Positions 6,152 through 12,214 of a stretch of DNA of 12,214 bases are shown piece after piece. The stretch comes from Methanobacteriota archaeon (GTDB lineage: Archaea > Thermoplasmatota > Thermoplasmata > Methanomassiliicoccales > Methanomethylophilaceae), in contig JAKQBQ010000125.1 of NCBI GenBank assembly GCA_029574055.1, positions 1-12,214 of the forward strand, in the 5' to 3' direction. The translations under genes were made by a program, and so were the position numbers. Positions within the stretch are counted from its first letter, which is position 1; each line of letters opens with the position of its first letter. The notes under the pieces are model-generated. The model saw only the letters and a program-made list of their open reading frames with translations, was not told the DNA's origin and did not search any database.

Positions 6152-7167
6152 GGGTGATGAAGCAGGCCAGGATCAGATCGTCGGAGGCGTCCGGAGCGAT
6201 CCCGTACCTCATGGAACTGGGGCTGGTGGACAGGTCGGCAAAGATAAGCAAAGACGGCGATCACAGGCTGGTCCCGATAGCGGCGGGCAGGGAGGATGAG
6301 ATGATCGAGATGGGGTATGAGATCACGGAAGGGCCCGCATACACAATGGAAAGAAGGAAGCCGCAGGAGCGTCTGGCCCTCGAACTCGCCGATCTTCCGG
6401 AAGAGGCGGTATCCGCTTTGCCGATGAAATGGGAGTATGTAGGCGATGTGGTGATCCTGAAGATCGACGGCGCATGCCTTCCCTACAAAGAGAGGATAGG
6501 AGAGGCGTACGCCCGCATCCTCGGAGCGAAGACCGTGTGTGCGGACATCAATGGAATAGCGGGGGAACTGAGAAGACCCAGCACAGAAATAATTTACGGA
6601 AGCGATACAGAATCCGTAAGGCTCGAGAATGGCATTTACTTCGAGTTCGATGTGAGCAGGATAATGTTCGCATCAGGGAACACCGACGAAAGGATGCGCA
6701 TGAAGGAGATGGACTGCAGGGGGGAGACGGTAGCGGACATGTTCGCAGGGATAGGTTATTTCACGCTCCCAATAGCCAAATTCACCGGAGCGAGGAAAGT
6801 GTTCGCATGCGAGAAGAATCCCGATTCTTACAAGTATCTGATAAGGAACATAGAGCGGAATGACGTTTCTGAAAAGATCATACCGATGCTGGGGGACAAC
6901 AGATACATGCCGGGAAAGAGGTTTGCCGACAGGGTGATAATGGGGTATGTGCAGACGACCTCGGCTTTTCTTCCGAAGGCGCTCGATATGGTGAAGCGCG
7001 GAGGCATGATCCATTATCATGACACCTTCTACGTGAACGGCCACAAGGAGAAAATTGAAGGGATATTCTCTGCCGCAGGAGCGGATTTTCAGATCGAGAA
7101 GATAAAGGAAGTGAAGTCCTTTGCCCCCTCCGTCTCCCATTACGTTGCGGACGTCAGGATACTTTAA
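6148..7167 (+). CDS. taw2: Taw2-type tRNA wybutosine aminocarboxypropyltransferase (TYW2/Trm5 family)
   Basis: A 339-residue SAM-binding protein of the Trm5/TYW2 family. Family blocks are FDVSRIMFASGN (167-178), the SAM motif DMFAGIGYFTLP (197-208), CEKNP (221-225), GDNR (249-252) and RVIMGYV (262-268), then IHYHDTFY near 288-295. GIGYFTLP, GDNR and the MGY segment in place of the Trm5 NLP motif point to TYW2/Taw2, which transfers the 3-amino-3-carboxypropyl group of SAM to the imG-14 base at position 37 of tRNA-Phe in wyosine synthesis. Trm5, the tRNA m1G37 methyltransferase, is the alternative and less likely. ATG 6148 overlaps the upstream stop as ATGA; ATG 6157 is a possible internal start. 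It is last in the operon, and its TAA overlaps the stop of the convergent minus-strand gene. Confidence 0.85.
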   Translation: MRVMKQARIRSSEASGAIPYLMELGLVDRSAKISKDGDHRLVPIAAGREDEMIEMGYEITEGPAYTMERRKPQERLALELADLPEEAVSALPMKWEYVGDVVILKIDGACLPYKERIGEAYARILGAKTVCADINGIAGELRRPSTEIIYGSDTESVRLENGIYFEFDVSRIMFASGNTDERMRMKEMDCRGETVADMFAGIGYFTLPIAKFTGARKVFACEKNPDSYKYLIRNIERNDVSEKIIPMLGDNRYMPGKRFADRVIMGYVQTTSAFLPKALDMVKRGGMIHYHDTFYVNGHKEKIEGIFSAAGADFQIEKIKEVKSFAPSVSHYVADVRIL

Positions 7168-8669
7168 ACCGATTCCCCGGAACTGCTGGCTGTCAGGAGG
7201 GTGTTCATCGCCTCGCGGTATTTTTCTCCCTCGGCCGCTACGACGGCCTTTGTGAAGGGCACAAGGTAGTCGGTGAAGCTCTTCTCCTCCGCCGAAAGGT
7301 TCAGGGGCAGGCTTGCATTGGGATCAACGGCAAGTATGAATGAGGCGTAGATGGACCTGTGCTTAGGGTTCTTCATGGATTCCGAGGGGAAGGTGGTGTT
7401 CACAAGGGCGCACCCTCCGACCTTGGCGGCCTTCGCCAAACTGTCCGCGAGCTTTGTGGTCGGCCCAGGCCTCTTGAATTCGGGAAGGCTTGCGACCACG
7501 TCCGCGGACACGAATGTCTTTCGGATATCGCAAAGCGCCTGCGACGGGGCGTTCTTCGGTTTTTCTTTGATGTTATCCGCGAACTGCTTTGAAGTGTGGA
7601 ACGATATCAGATCCTTCCAATGGTTGTCCCAAAGGTACGTGAGGACCTCCGAGGTCTTCCCATTCCTTATGACCACCGACTCCGGGACCGAGCCTAAGAA
7701 CGACCTTATCGTCGACTTTTCTTCCTCGGGGCCGGAAAGGACGGATACGAAAGCATCTATGTCGGAGCCGTAATTCTCCGTTCCTATTATGTATGTGGAC
7801 GATTCCCCCTTCTTGAGGCTTCCGAGCTTTTCTTTCTTTATGGTGCTCAGGAGGATCCTGTCGTTGATCTCGCCGCGCAGATATTTTCTCATAAGGTCCC
7901 CCTCGACCTTCTCCCGGTCGCTCTCCTTCTCGGAGTGGTAGGGGTGTATGACATGCACTTCGAAGTCGTCGATGGGGTCGACGGCGCATATCTTGGATAT
8001 CAGGTACTGGATGGTGGAGACGTCCTTTGCGCAGTTCTCGCAGATGCGGATGTCCGCCTTTAGGGATTTTACTCTTATGTTAAGGATCAGCGCGTCCTTG
8101 TGCCCGCAGTCGAGGCCGTCGTCTTTGAACTCGTACGGCGAGTCCCAGAAGCTTTCGTATAGGTAGTCCTCCGGCATGTTGGGGAAGTTGGAGCAGACCA
8201 GCCCGTCCTTGAAAGAGTAGAGATGAAGTTTGTTCTTCTTTATGAATGAATTGTAATAGAGGAGGCGGATCTTGGGATCGTCGTAATACTGGCAGCCGAT
8301 GAGCTTGTCGTTCCCCACCGACCCTCTTACCACATAGGACACTTTTTCCCCGGCGATGGTGGCGGTCGCAAGCAAAGGGATCTTCCCCGCGGCGTTGAGG
8401 GAGATGGTGCCGGCATATGCCCTCGCCATATCGTCGGATCCTCTGGACGCCAGCTTGAGAAGCGTCTCCGAGTCGCCCTTGTATCTGGAGATGTCGTCGA
8501 TGGTCTTGAAGGTCTTGTCGAAAAGGCATTTCCTACAGTTCCCTGCGCACATGGGTCTCAATAAAGCAGGGTCATTGGCAAGTTTCCTGGAACGTCCGAG
8601 GATCTCCTCCTCAAGTCTTTTGGGCGCCTGTTTGACGCCTCTCATCCTAAGGCGTTTCTTTTCTGCCAT
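7164..8669 (-). CDS. Unknown 501-residue protein with cysteine clusters
   Basis: I do not recognise a family. Near the N-terminus is C41-x3-C45-x2-C48 (CAGNCRKC), preceded by a basic helix. Further on, C188-G-H190 and C210-x2-C213 (CENC) look like a second metal site, probably a zinc ribbon; single cysteines occur at 126 and 159. The segment between is rich in beta-like sequence and aromatics (DDPKIRLLYYNSF, DYLYESFWDSPYEF). The C-terminal half is mixed and charged, with no membrane segment or signal peptide. The pattern suggests a soluble metal- or iron-sulfur-binding protein, perhaps nucleic-acid associated. It is a single gene with a TATA box whose centre is about 28 bases before the ATG, so the transcript is probably leaderless. 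It converges on Taw2, sharing stop-codon bases, and is divergent from the membrane cassette. Confidence 0.8.
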   Translation of the reverse strand: MAEKKRLRMRGVKQAPKRLEEEILGRSRKLANDPALLRPMCAGNCRKCLFDKTFKTIDDISRYKGDSETLLKLASRGSDDMARAYAGTISLNAAGKIPLLATATIAGEKVSYVVRGSVGNDKLIGCQYYDDPKIRLLYYNSFIKKNKLHLYSFKDGLVCSNFPNMPEDYLYESFWDSPYEFKDDGLDCGHKDALILNIRVKSLKADIRICENCAKDVSTIQYLISKICAVDPIDDFEVHVIHPYHSEKESDREKVEGDLMRKYLRGEINDRILLSTIKKEKLGSLKKGESSTYIIGTENYGSDIDAFVSVLSGPEEEKSTIRSFLGSVPESVVIRNGKTSEVLTYLWDNHWKDLISFHTSKQFADNIKEKPKNAPSQALCDIRKTFVSADVVASLPEFKRPGPTTKLADSLAKAAKVGGCALVNTTFPSESMKNPKHRSIYASFILAVDPNASLPLNLSAEEKSFTDYLVPFTKAVVAAEGEKYREAMNTLLTASSSGESV

Positions 8670-8693
8670 AGCTATACCTAATGTAAAACAGTC

Positions 8694-8701
8694 TTAAATA
8701 A
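8694..8701 (-). promoter_or_regulatory. TATA box of the cysteine-cluster gene, leaderless arrangement
   Basis: On the minus strand this reads TTATTTAA. Its centre is about 28 bases from the ATG at 8669, which places the expected transcript start at or within a few bases of the start codon. No Shine-Dalgarno sequence precedes the ATG, in keeping with leaderless translation. Confidence 0.6.
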
Positions 8702-8730
8702 GTGGTGAGCGCGCACCCCGCCCAATTGCT

Positions 8731-8740
8731 GAAATAGTTA
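8731..8740 (+). promoter_or_regulatory. Weak TATA-like element for the membrane cassette
   Basis: GAAATAGTTA is the best A/T element before the ATG at 8768. Its centre is about 33 bases upstream, leaving a short leader containing the G-rich ribosome-binding site at 8758-8762. It departs from consensus, so the call is tentative. The 98-base divergent spacer between 8669 and 8768 must hold both this and the minus-strand promoter. Confidence 0.3.
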
Positions 8741-8767
8741 CACATCCATTTGCGGGCGGGGGATGCA

Positions 8768-9280
8768 ATGACAAGGACGGTTATCGAAGGGCGCAATGTA
8801 CTGTATACAGTGATGTTCGTAGTAATGGTAGCGGTCATCATCATTGCTGTCGTTGCGTGGATAGTGGTCGGGTTCGACTGGCCTACGATGTTGTCGGTAG
8901 TGATGCTGATATTCCTTTTGGCTATAATCACACCATGGATGGGGCGGTCTAAGGCCAAGAAAGAGGTCATTATCATAGACGACGAAGGGCTCACCCTGAA
9001 CGGCAGCATAATGCTTGGCCCGATACCGTGGGACTGCATATCCGGCGCAAGCGTGGTCCGGCTCGGGTTGGACAAGACATTGAACATCTATTTCACCAAC
9101 ATACCCAGGCTGGAGGGCATCTTTGGGGAGAAGATAGTACGCAAAAAGGTCGGAAGGATCCTCAAGACCGGCGAGAGGGCGATATCCATCGACCTTGATT
9201 TCCTCAAAGTGAAGGGGATCGATGTCGCTGCGCTGATCCAAATGCGCGCCAGGGGACAACGGCAGCAGGGAGGCATATGA
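8768..9280 (+). CDS. Two-TM membrane protein with PH-like domain, paralogue A
   Basis: A 170-residue protein. Two hydrophobic segments lie at about 11-35 and 39-57, then a basic turn (GRSKAKKE) and a soluble domain from about 66. In that domain IIDDEGLTLN and GPIPWDCISGA (84-94) followed by a repeated strand pattern (LNIYFTNIPRL) resemble bacterial PH-like membrane families such as STM3941, where the 'G-x-I-P-W-x-x-I' turn is typical. The C-terminus is Arg/Gly/Gln-rich. ATG 8768 is chosen for the G-rich site at 8758-8762; a TTG six codons upstream is in frame. Residues 66-160 are closely related to the last gene of the cassette (10297-10800). The topology suggests the PH-like domain faces the cytoplasm. 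Function unknown. Confidence 0.75.
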   Translation: MTRTVIEGRNVLYTVMFVVMVAVIIIAVVAWIVVGFDWPTMLSVVMLIFLLAIITPWMGRSKAKKEVIIIDDEGLTLNGSIMLGPIPWDCISGASVVRLGLDKTLNIYFTNIPRLEGIFGEKIVRKKVGRILKTGERAISIDLDFLKVKGIDVAALIQMRARGQRQQGGI

Positions 9281-9281
9281 G

Positions 9282-9608
9282 ATGAAAGACGAGGTCAAAG
9301 AAAAGATGTTGATCTCTGTGATGATCGTCCTTCCGGCGGTATGCGTCATGTTCCTGGTGCTGAGCAGCATCTCTTTCATGAGGCCTTTTCTTTGGTTCTC
9401 TTTTGCCTCATGGTGCTTGATCGTCGCAACTTTCGTTATCCTCACGGTCCTGTTATGGAAAGGCAGGGCGGAGTGGGCATCCGATCCCGAAGTGTATCCC
9501 GACGGAACAATATACAGGAATGTAAAACCGCGAATAACGAAGATCCAGGCTGTAGGGCAGGCCATAGGCATGCTATGCACGCTCATCATTTTGTTCGTAT
9601 ATGTGTGA
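9282..9608 (+). CDS. Small membrane protein, unknown function
   Basis: A 108-residue protein with hydrophobic segments at about 10-31, 34-58 and 90-107, the last forming the C-terminus. Between the second and third is a short polar loop (KGRAEWASDPEVYPDGTIYRN). GGGAGG at 9267-9272 precedes the ATG by nine bases, and the gene begins one base after the stop of paralogue A, so the two are cotranslated. No family is recognised. Its position inside the cassette suggests a partner subunit of the PH-like proteins, which is inference. Confidence 0.7.
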   Translation: MKDEVKEKMLISVMIVLPAVCVMFLVLSSISFMRPFLWFSFASWCLIVATFVILTVLLWKGRAEWASDPEVYPDGTIYRNVKPRITKIQAVGQAIGMLCTLIILFVYV

Positions 9609-9617
9609 ACGCGGAAG

Positions 9618-9623
9618 GGAGGT
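9618..9623 (+). promoter_or_regulatory. Perfect Shine-Dalgarno before an AUC codon
   Basis: GGAGGT, the full anti-Shine-Dalgarno complement, lies six bases before ATC 9630. No ATG, GTG or TTG lies in the downstream gene's frame between the previous stop and GTG 9693. The site is therefore best explained as directing initiation at AUC. Confidence 0.5.
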
Positions 9624-9629
9624 GCGGCC

Positions 9630-10268
9630 ATCAAAAAAGGAGCGGGAAGATTTGAAAAGGTCTCCGCTGTCGACGCAATCATAGCGGGGGCGGTGGTCCT
9701 TGCTATATTTGCGGCGGCGTACGGGCTCGCCACGGGGGAATGGAGGCCGCTCATCTATGTGCCGGTCATAGCACTCTTTGCTCTGGTCATTTTCAATTTG
9801 TATTGGCTCGCTGAAGACCGTTTGGAAAGATACCTCCCCCTCAAACCAAAACTATCGAGCCCTCCAAACGGAAAGGTAAGCGTGGAGATCGCCTGCACAA
9901 GGCATCTGGCTGGGAACAGCCCCATCTACATCGATCTGAACGGAGTAAGGATCGGAAAGATATACAGGGGCAGATCCGCATGCATACTTTTACCTGAGGG
10001 AAGGATCCGGATCTCTGCGTATCGCGACAAAAAGGAAGCAATTGTTGAAGAAGGGATAGTGGAGAACGGGACCTCGCTGATGGTCTGGGATGAGAACAGC
10101 CTCGTTTCAAAGTTCCACGTGACCTTCTTGGAAAGAGATGAGGAATTCAACGAAGAAGAGGTGACGGCTTCTTACAAAAAGGTCAGGAAGACCCTCCGCG
10201 GAATGATGGCCGCCAACACGCCCACCGGCTTGGTTGAGATCGTGGCGTTGCTGTTGGGGGCTGTTTAA
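9630..10268 (+). CDS. Membrane protein with PEGA/DUF2846-like beta domain, probable AUC start
   Basis: A 212-residue protein if begun at ATC 9630. The frame has no ATG, GTG or TTG after the previous gene's stop until GTG 9693, which would cut into the first membrane segment (VDAIIAGAVVLAIFAAAYGLA) and lose the preceding basic residues. Starting at ATC restores a normal N-terminus (KKGAGRFEKVSAVD) and uses the GGAGGT at 9618-9623. A sequencing error turning ATG into ATC would give the same picture. Two hydrophobic segments fall within about 17-60. A beta-rich domain of about 70 residues follows, with VEIACTRHLAG, IYIDLNGVRIGKIYRG and CILLPEGRIRISAY, the strand-turn pattern of PEGA or DUF2846-like domains. 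A charged linker and a final hydrophobic stretch end the chain. Conservative start: 9693 (191 residues). Confidence 0.7.
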   Translation: MKKGAGRFEKVSAVDAIIAGAVVLAIFAAAYGLATGEWRPLIYVPVIALFALVIFNLYWLAEDRLERYLPLKPKLSSPPNGKVSVEIACTRHLAGNSPIYIDLNGVRIGKIYRGRSACILLPEGRIRISAYRDKKEAIVEEGIVENGTSLMVWDENSLVSKFHVTFLERDEEFNEEEVTASYKKVRKTLRGMMAANTPTGLVEIVALLLGAV

Positions 10269-10296
10269 GGAACTGTTGACAGGAAGTACGTTTACA

Positions 10297-10800
10297 ATGA
10301 CAAGAATAGTGATCGAAAAGCGCAGCAAATTGATCTACGGGTTCCTTATCTTCTTTGTGGCAGCCTTAGTATTCTTCGCAGCCTCCCTATTGCTGGTAGA
10401 GATCGACATCAGGATGTTGTTTCATCTGCCGCTTATCTCGATTGTGCTGAGCCTCTACATATATCCCGCTGCCCGCTACAAGAAAGAGATGATCATCCTG
10501 GATCACGACGGGCTTACGCTGAACGTCGACATTATGCTCGGCCCTATACCCTGGGACTGCATATCCGGTGCAAAGGTCTATCGTGTGATGCTTGAAAAAA
10601 AGCTGAACGTCTACGTGGCAGACATGCCCAAGCTGAAGAGCGTTTTCGGAGAGGACGTACGCAAAAAAGTGAACGTAAAAAAGAAGACCGGCGAGATGTT
10701 CTTCATTGTCGACCTCGACATTTGCAGGCTGCGCGGGATCGACCTGGAAGCGCAGATAAACCAGCGCGCCAAGGGCGGCGGCCGATACGACGGAAGGTGA
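10297..10800 (+). CDS. Two-TM membrane protein with PH-like domain, paralogue B
   Basis: A 167-residue paralogue of the protein at 8768-9280. It shares the N-terminal MTR-x-VIE start, two hydrophobic segments (about 12-34 and 38-57), a basic turn, and the block DGLTLN...IMLGPIPWDCISGA (71-92). The domain ends in a similar DLD...GID pattern and an Arg/Gly/Lys-rich C-terminus. It has fewer residues in the turn after GEDV than paralogue A has after GEKIV. The membrane segments have diverged much more than the PH-like part. ATG 10297 has only a weak ribosome site (AGGAAG about 12 bases upstream), and an upstream ATG at 10234 overlapping the previous gene is discarded because the family start aligns at 10297. 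It lies 28 bases after the preceding gene, so it is probably cotranscribed. Confidence 0.75.
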   Translation: MTRIVIEKRSKLIYGFLIFFVAALVFFAASLLLVEIDIRMLFHLPLISIVLSLYIYPAARYKKEMIILDHDGLTLNVDIMLGPIPWDCISGAKVYRVMLEKKLNVYVADMPKLKSVFGEDVRKKVNVKKKTGEMFFIVDLDICRLRGIDLEAQINQRAKGGGRYDGR

Positions 10801-10827
10801 ATGCTGAACGAAGTGTTGATTGCGTAC

Positions 10828-10836
10828 ATATTTAAT
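10828..10836 (+). promoter_or_regulatory. TATA box for the isomerase-RuBisCO pair, leaderless arrangement
   Basis: ATATTTAAT has its centre about 27 bases before GTG 10859, so transcription is expected to begin at or next to the start codon. No Shine-Dalgarno sequence precedes the GTG. The longer open frame from TTG 10820 is excluded because it would lie upstream of the transcript start and run through the TATA box. Confidence 0.6.
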
Positions 10837-10858
10837 TCAGCAAAATACTCTGGGCTAT

Positions 10859-11797
10859 GTGTTCGACGCAACAAAGAGAACGGCTTCTGACATCAAGGAA
10901 ATGAAGATAAGGGGGGCGGGCAGGATAGCCCGCGCCGGAGCGTCTGCAATGGAAGATTTTGCAGAGAGCTACCGCGGCAGCTCCCTCGAAGGGTTCAAAA
11001 AGGATCTCGATTCCGCAAAAGACATCTTGCTGGGTTCCAGGCCTACCGCCGTATCTTTATGGAACGGCGTCCAGGCGTGCTTGAAGGATGTCGATAAAGC
11101 ATCATCGTTAGAGGAGGCCAGAGGCTCCGTCGTCCGCAACGCGAAGGCCTTCGTGGAAACATCCAACAATGCTGTCGACGCCATAGCAAAGATCGGGGCG
11201 AAAAGGGTGGAGAAAGGCGATACCATAATGACTCACTGCAACAGCAGCGCCGCGATCGGAGTGATAAAGGAGGCCCACGCTCAGGGAAAAGATATCAAAG
11301 TGTTCGCCACCGAGTCCCGCCCTTGGAGGCAGGGGCTGCTGACAGTCCGAGAATTATCCGACGCCGGCGTCGACGTCACGCTGATAATAGACAGCGCTGT
11401 GCGAATGGTCATGAAGGACATTGACAAAGTGTTCGTCGGAGCCGATACTGTGACATCCAACGGATCACTGATAAACAAGATAGGAACATCGCAGCTGGCA
11501 CTTGCGGCGAACGAGGAGAGGACGCCCTTCTATGTCTGCACAGAGACATACAAATTCTCTCCGATGACGATATTCGGGGATATAGTCGAGATAGAGGAAA
11601 GGGACTGCGGGGAAGTGGCGAGGCCGGAAGAGATCCCGAAAGGCGTCAAGATATTCAACCCCGTGTTCGATACCACGCCGGCTAAGTACATCGACGCGAT
11701 GATAACGGAAGTGGGGATGATATCCCCCGGCTCCGTCTACGACGTGATGGTAAGACAGTTTGGGGACATTATACTGAAAATGAGGGATAACAAATGA
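10859..11797 (+). CDS. Ribose-1,5-bisphosphate isomerase
   Basis: A 312-residue protein of the eIF2B-alpha/MtnA superfamily, matching the archaeal ribose-1,5-bisphosphate isomerase (as in Thermococcus kodakarensis, about 322 residues). It converts ribose 1,5-bisphosphate from nucleoside-monophosphate breakdown into ribulose 1,5-bisphosphate, the RuBisCO substrate. Family blocks: MKIRGAGRIAR (15-25), RPTAVSL (61-67), MTHCNS with the catalytic-type Cys127, ESRPWRQG (152-159), FVGADTV with Asp196, and NKIGT (206-210). GTG 10859 is chosen because a TATA box lies 27 bases upstream and because homologues start about 15 residues before the RGAG motif. The stop overlaps the RuBisCO ATG, so the two enzymes are translationally coupled. 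S-methyl-5-thioribose-1-phosphate isomerase and eIF2B alpha are relatives but less likely given the motifs and neighbour. Confidence 0.93.
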   Translation: MFDATKRTASDIKEMKIRGAGRIARAGASAMEDFAESYRGSSLEGFKKDLDSAKDILLGSRPTAVSLWNGVQACLKDVDKASSLEEARGSVVRNAKAFVETSNNAVDAIAKIGAKRVEKGDTIMTHCNSSAAIGVIKEAHAQGKDIKVFATESRPWRQGLLTVRELSDAGVDVTLIIDSAVRMVMKDIDKVFVGADTVTSNGSLINKIGTSQLALAANEERTPFYVCTETYKFSPMTIFGDIVEIEERDCGEVARPEEIPKGVKIFNPVFDTTPAKYIDAMITEVGMISPGSVYDVMVRQFGDIILKMRDNK

Positions 11798-12214
11798 AAA
11801 CGTATTCTTATATGCACATTGGAGAGAGGATCGACCGGGATGCGCACGTGATCTGCAAATACCGTGTCACATCGGACATGCCCATCGAGAAAGCGGCAGA
11901 GGCGATCGCCGCGGAGCAATCCACAGGCACATGGACAGGCATATCGACATTGGACGAGGAAGTGTTCGGCAACTACGGCGGAAAGGTGATAGGCATCAAC
12001 GGAAACGTTGTGGACATCGCATTCCCCGAGGAGGACTTCTGCATTGAGAACGGCGGCATCCCTCAGATATTGAGCATCATAGCCGGGAACCTGTTCGGCC
12101 TGGAGGCCCTGCACAAGGTCAGGCTGGAGGATGTAGAGTTCCCATCCGGCATATTGAAGAAATACAAAGGACCCAACTTCGGAGCGGACGGCCTGAGAAA
12201 GATACTGGAACGCC
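11794..12214 (+). CDS. rbcL: RuBisCO large chain, archaeal form III-like (3' partial)
   Basis: The first 140 residues of a RuBisCO large subunit; the gene runs off the right edge. The N-terminal domain shows the block AAEQSTGTWT (40-49), in which Glu41 corresponds to the active-site glutamate supplied by the neighbouring subunit. IIAGNLFGLEAL (95-106) includes the conserved Asn99, then VRLEDVEFPSGIL and GPNFGADGLRKILE at the domain junction. The catalytic barrel with the carbamylated lysine is outside. The ATG overlaps the isomerase stop as ATGA. That coupling points to the NMP route: ribulose 1,5-bisphosphate plus CO2 gives two 3-phosphoglycerates, feeding nucleotide ribose into central metabolism. 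The loop after STGTWT is shorter than in Thermococcus. Subtype (III-a or III-b) cannot be settled from this fragment. Confidence 0.93.
   Translation, partial: MKTYSYMHIGERIDRDAHVICKYRVTSDMPIEKAAEAIAAEQSTGTWTGISTLDEEVFGNYGGKVIGINGNVVDIAFPEEDFCIENGGIPQILSIIAGNLFGLEALHKVRLEDVEFPSGILKKYKGPNFGADGLRKILER

Noticed and set aside
6148..7167. Trm5 tRNA (guanine-37-N1) methyltransferase
   Set aside because: The SAM motif GIGYFTLP, the GDNR block and MGY in place of the Trm5 NLP motif fit TYW2/Taw2 better.
7165..8665. Radical SAM enzyme, from the CX3CX2C motif in the minus-strand protein
   Set aside because: The residues around the motif and the downstream sequence lack the glycine-rich and barrel-strand pattern of radical SAM proteins, so the cysteine spacing alone is not enough.
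8670..8767. tRNA or small RNA gene in the divergent spacer
   Set aside because: No cloverleaf arms or conserved TPsiC-type sequence is visible; the 98 bases are accounted for by two promoters and a ribosome-binding site.
10859..11797. Methylthioribose-1-phosphate isomerase or eIF2B alpha subunit
   Set aside because: The RGAG, RPTAV and THCNS blocks and the coupling to RuBisCO fit ribose-1,5-bisphosphate isomerase.

Overview
The window is archaeal chromosome. The evidence is a TFIIS-like factor (TFS) beside a PCNA sliding clamp, a Taw2-type wybutosine enzyme, a ribose-1,5-bisphosphate isomerase followed by an archaeal-type RuBisCO large chain, a geranylgeranyl-reductase-family flavoprotein, and archaeal TATA boxes instead of bacterial -35/-10 promoters. 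None of the 15 stop codons in the window is TAG (9 TGA, 6 TAA). Moderate GC, split transketolase subunits and missing TAG stops fit a euryarchaeal or Thermoplasmatota methanogen such as Methanomassiliicoccales, whose pyrrolysine-using members avoid TAG. That placement is inference; no methanogenesis or pyrrolysine gene lies here.

Layout. (1) 1-534: 3' part of a gene coding a Pro-Lys/Glu repeat region, a Vsr/DUF559-like nuclease-fold domain that seems to have lost its acidic catalytic residues, and a poly-lysine tail. (2) 627-1421: an unrecognised membrane protein with a disordered Thr-rich tail and its own promoter. (3) 1494-7167: a tight seven-gene operon: TFS, PCNA, transketolase N and C subunits, transaldolase, a geranylgeranyl-reductase-family protein, and Taw2, with ATGA stop/start overlaps or gaps of at most 26 nt. 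(4) 7164-8669 on the minus strand: a 501-aa unknown protein with two cysteine clusters, convergent with Taw2 so that the two stop codons overlap, and apparently leaderless. (5) 8768-10800: four small membrane-protein genes; the first and last are paralogues with a PH-like domain, and the third seems to start at an AUC codon behind a perfect Shine-Dalgarno. (6) 10859-12214: ribose-1,5-bisphosphate isomerase overlapping by ATGA with the start of the RuBisCO large-chain gene, which runs off the right edge.

How it fits together. Transketolase plus transaldolase form a non-oxidative pentose-phosphate branch that makes pentose phosphates without oxidative decarboxylation. Ribose-1,5-bisphosphate isomerase plus RuBisCO form the last two steps of the archaeal NMP (AMP) salvage route, which turns nucleotide ribose into 3-phosphoglycerate. 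Both ends of pentose metabolism are therefore within about 9 kb, one tied to replication/transcription genes. The membrane cassette and the minus-strand cysteine protein have no function I can name; they and the degenerate nuclease-fold protein are the least explained parts. No tRNA, rRNA, CRISPR array, insertion sequence or integrase was seen, and no gene-free stretch exceeds 300 bases.
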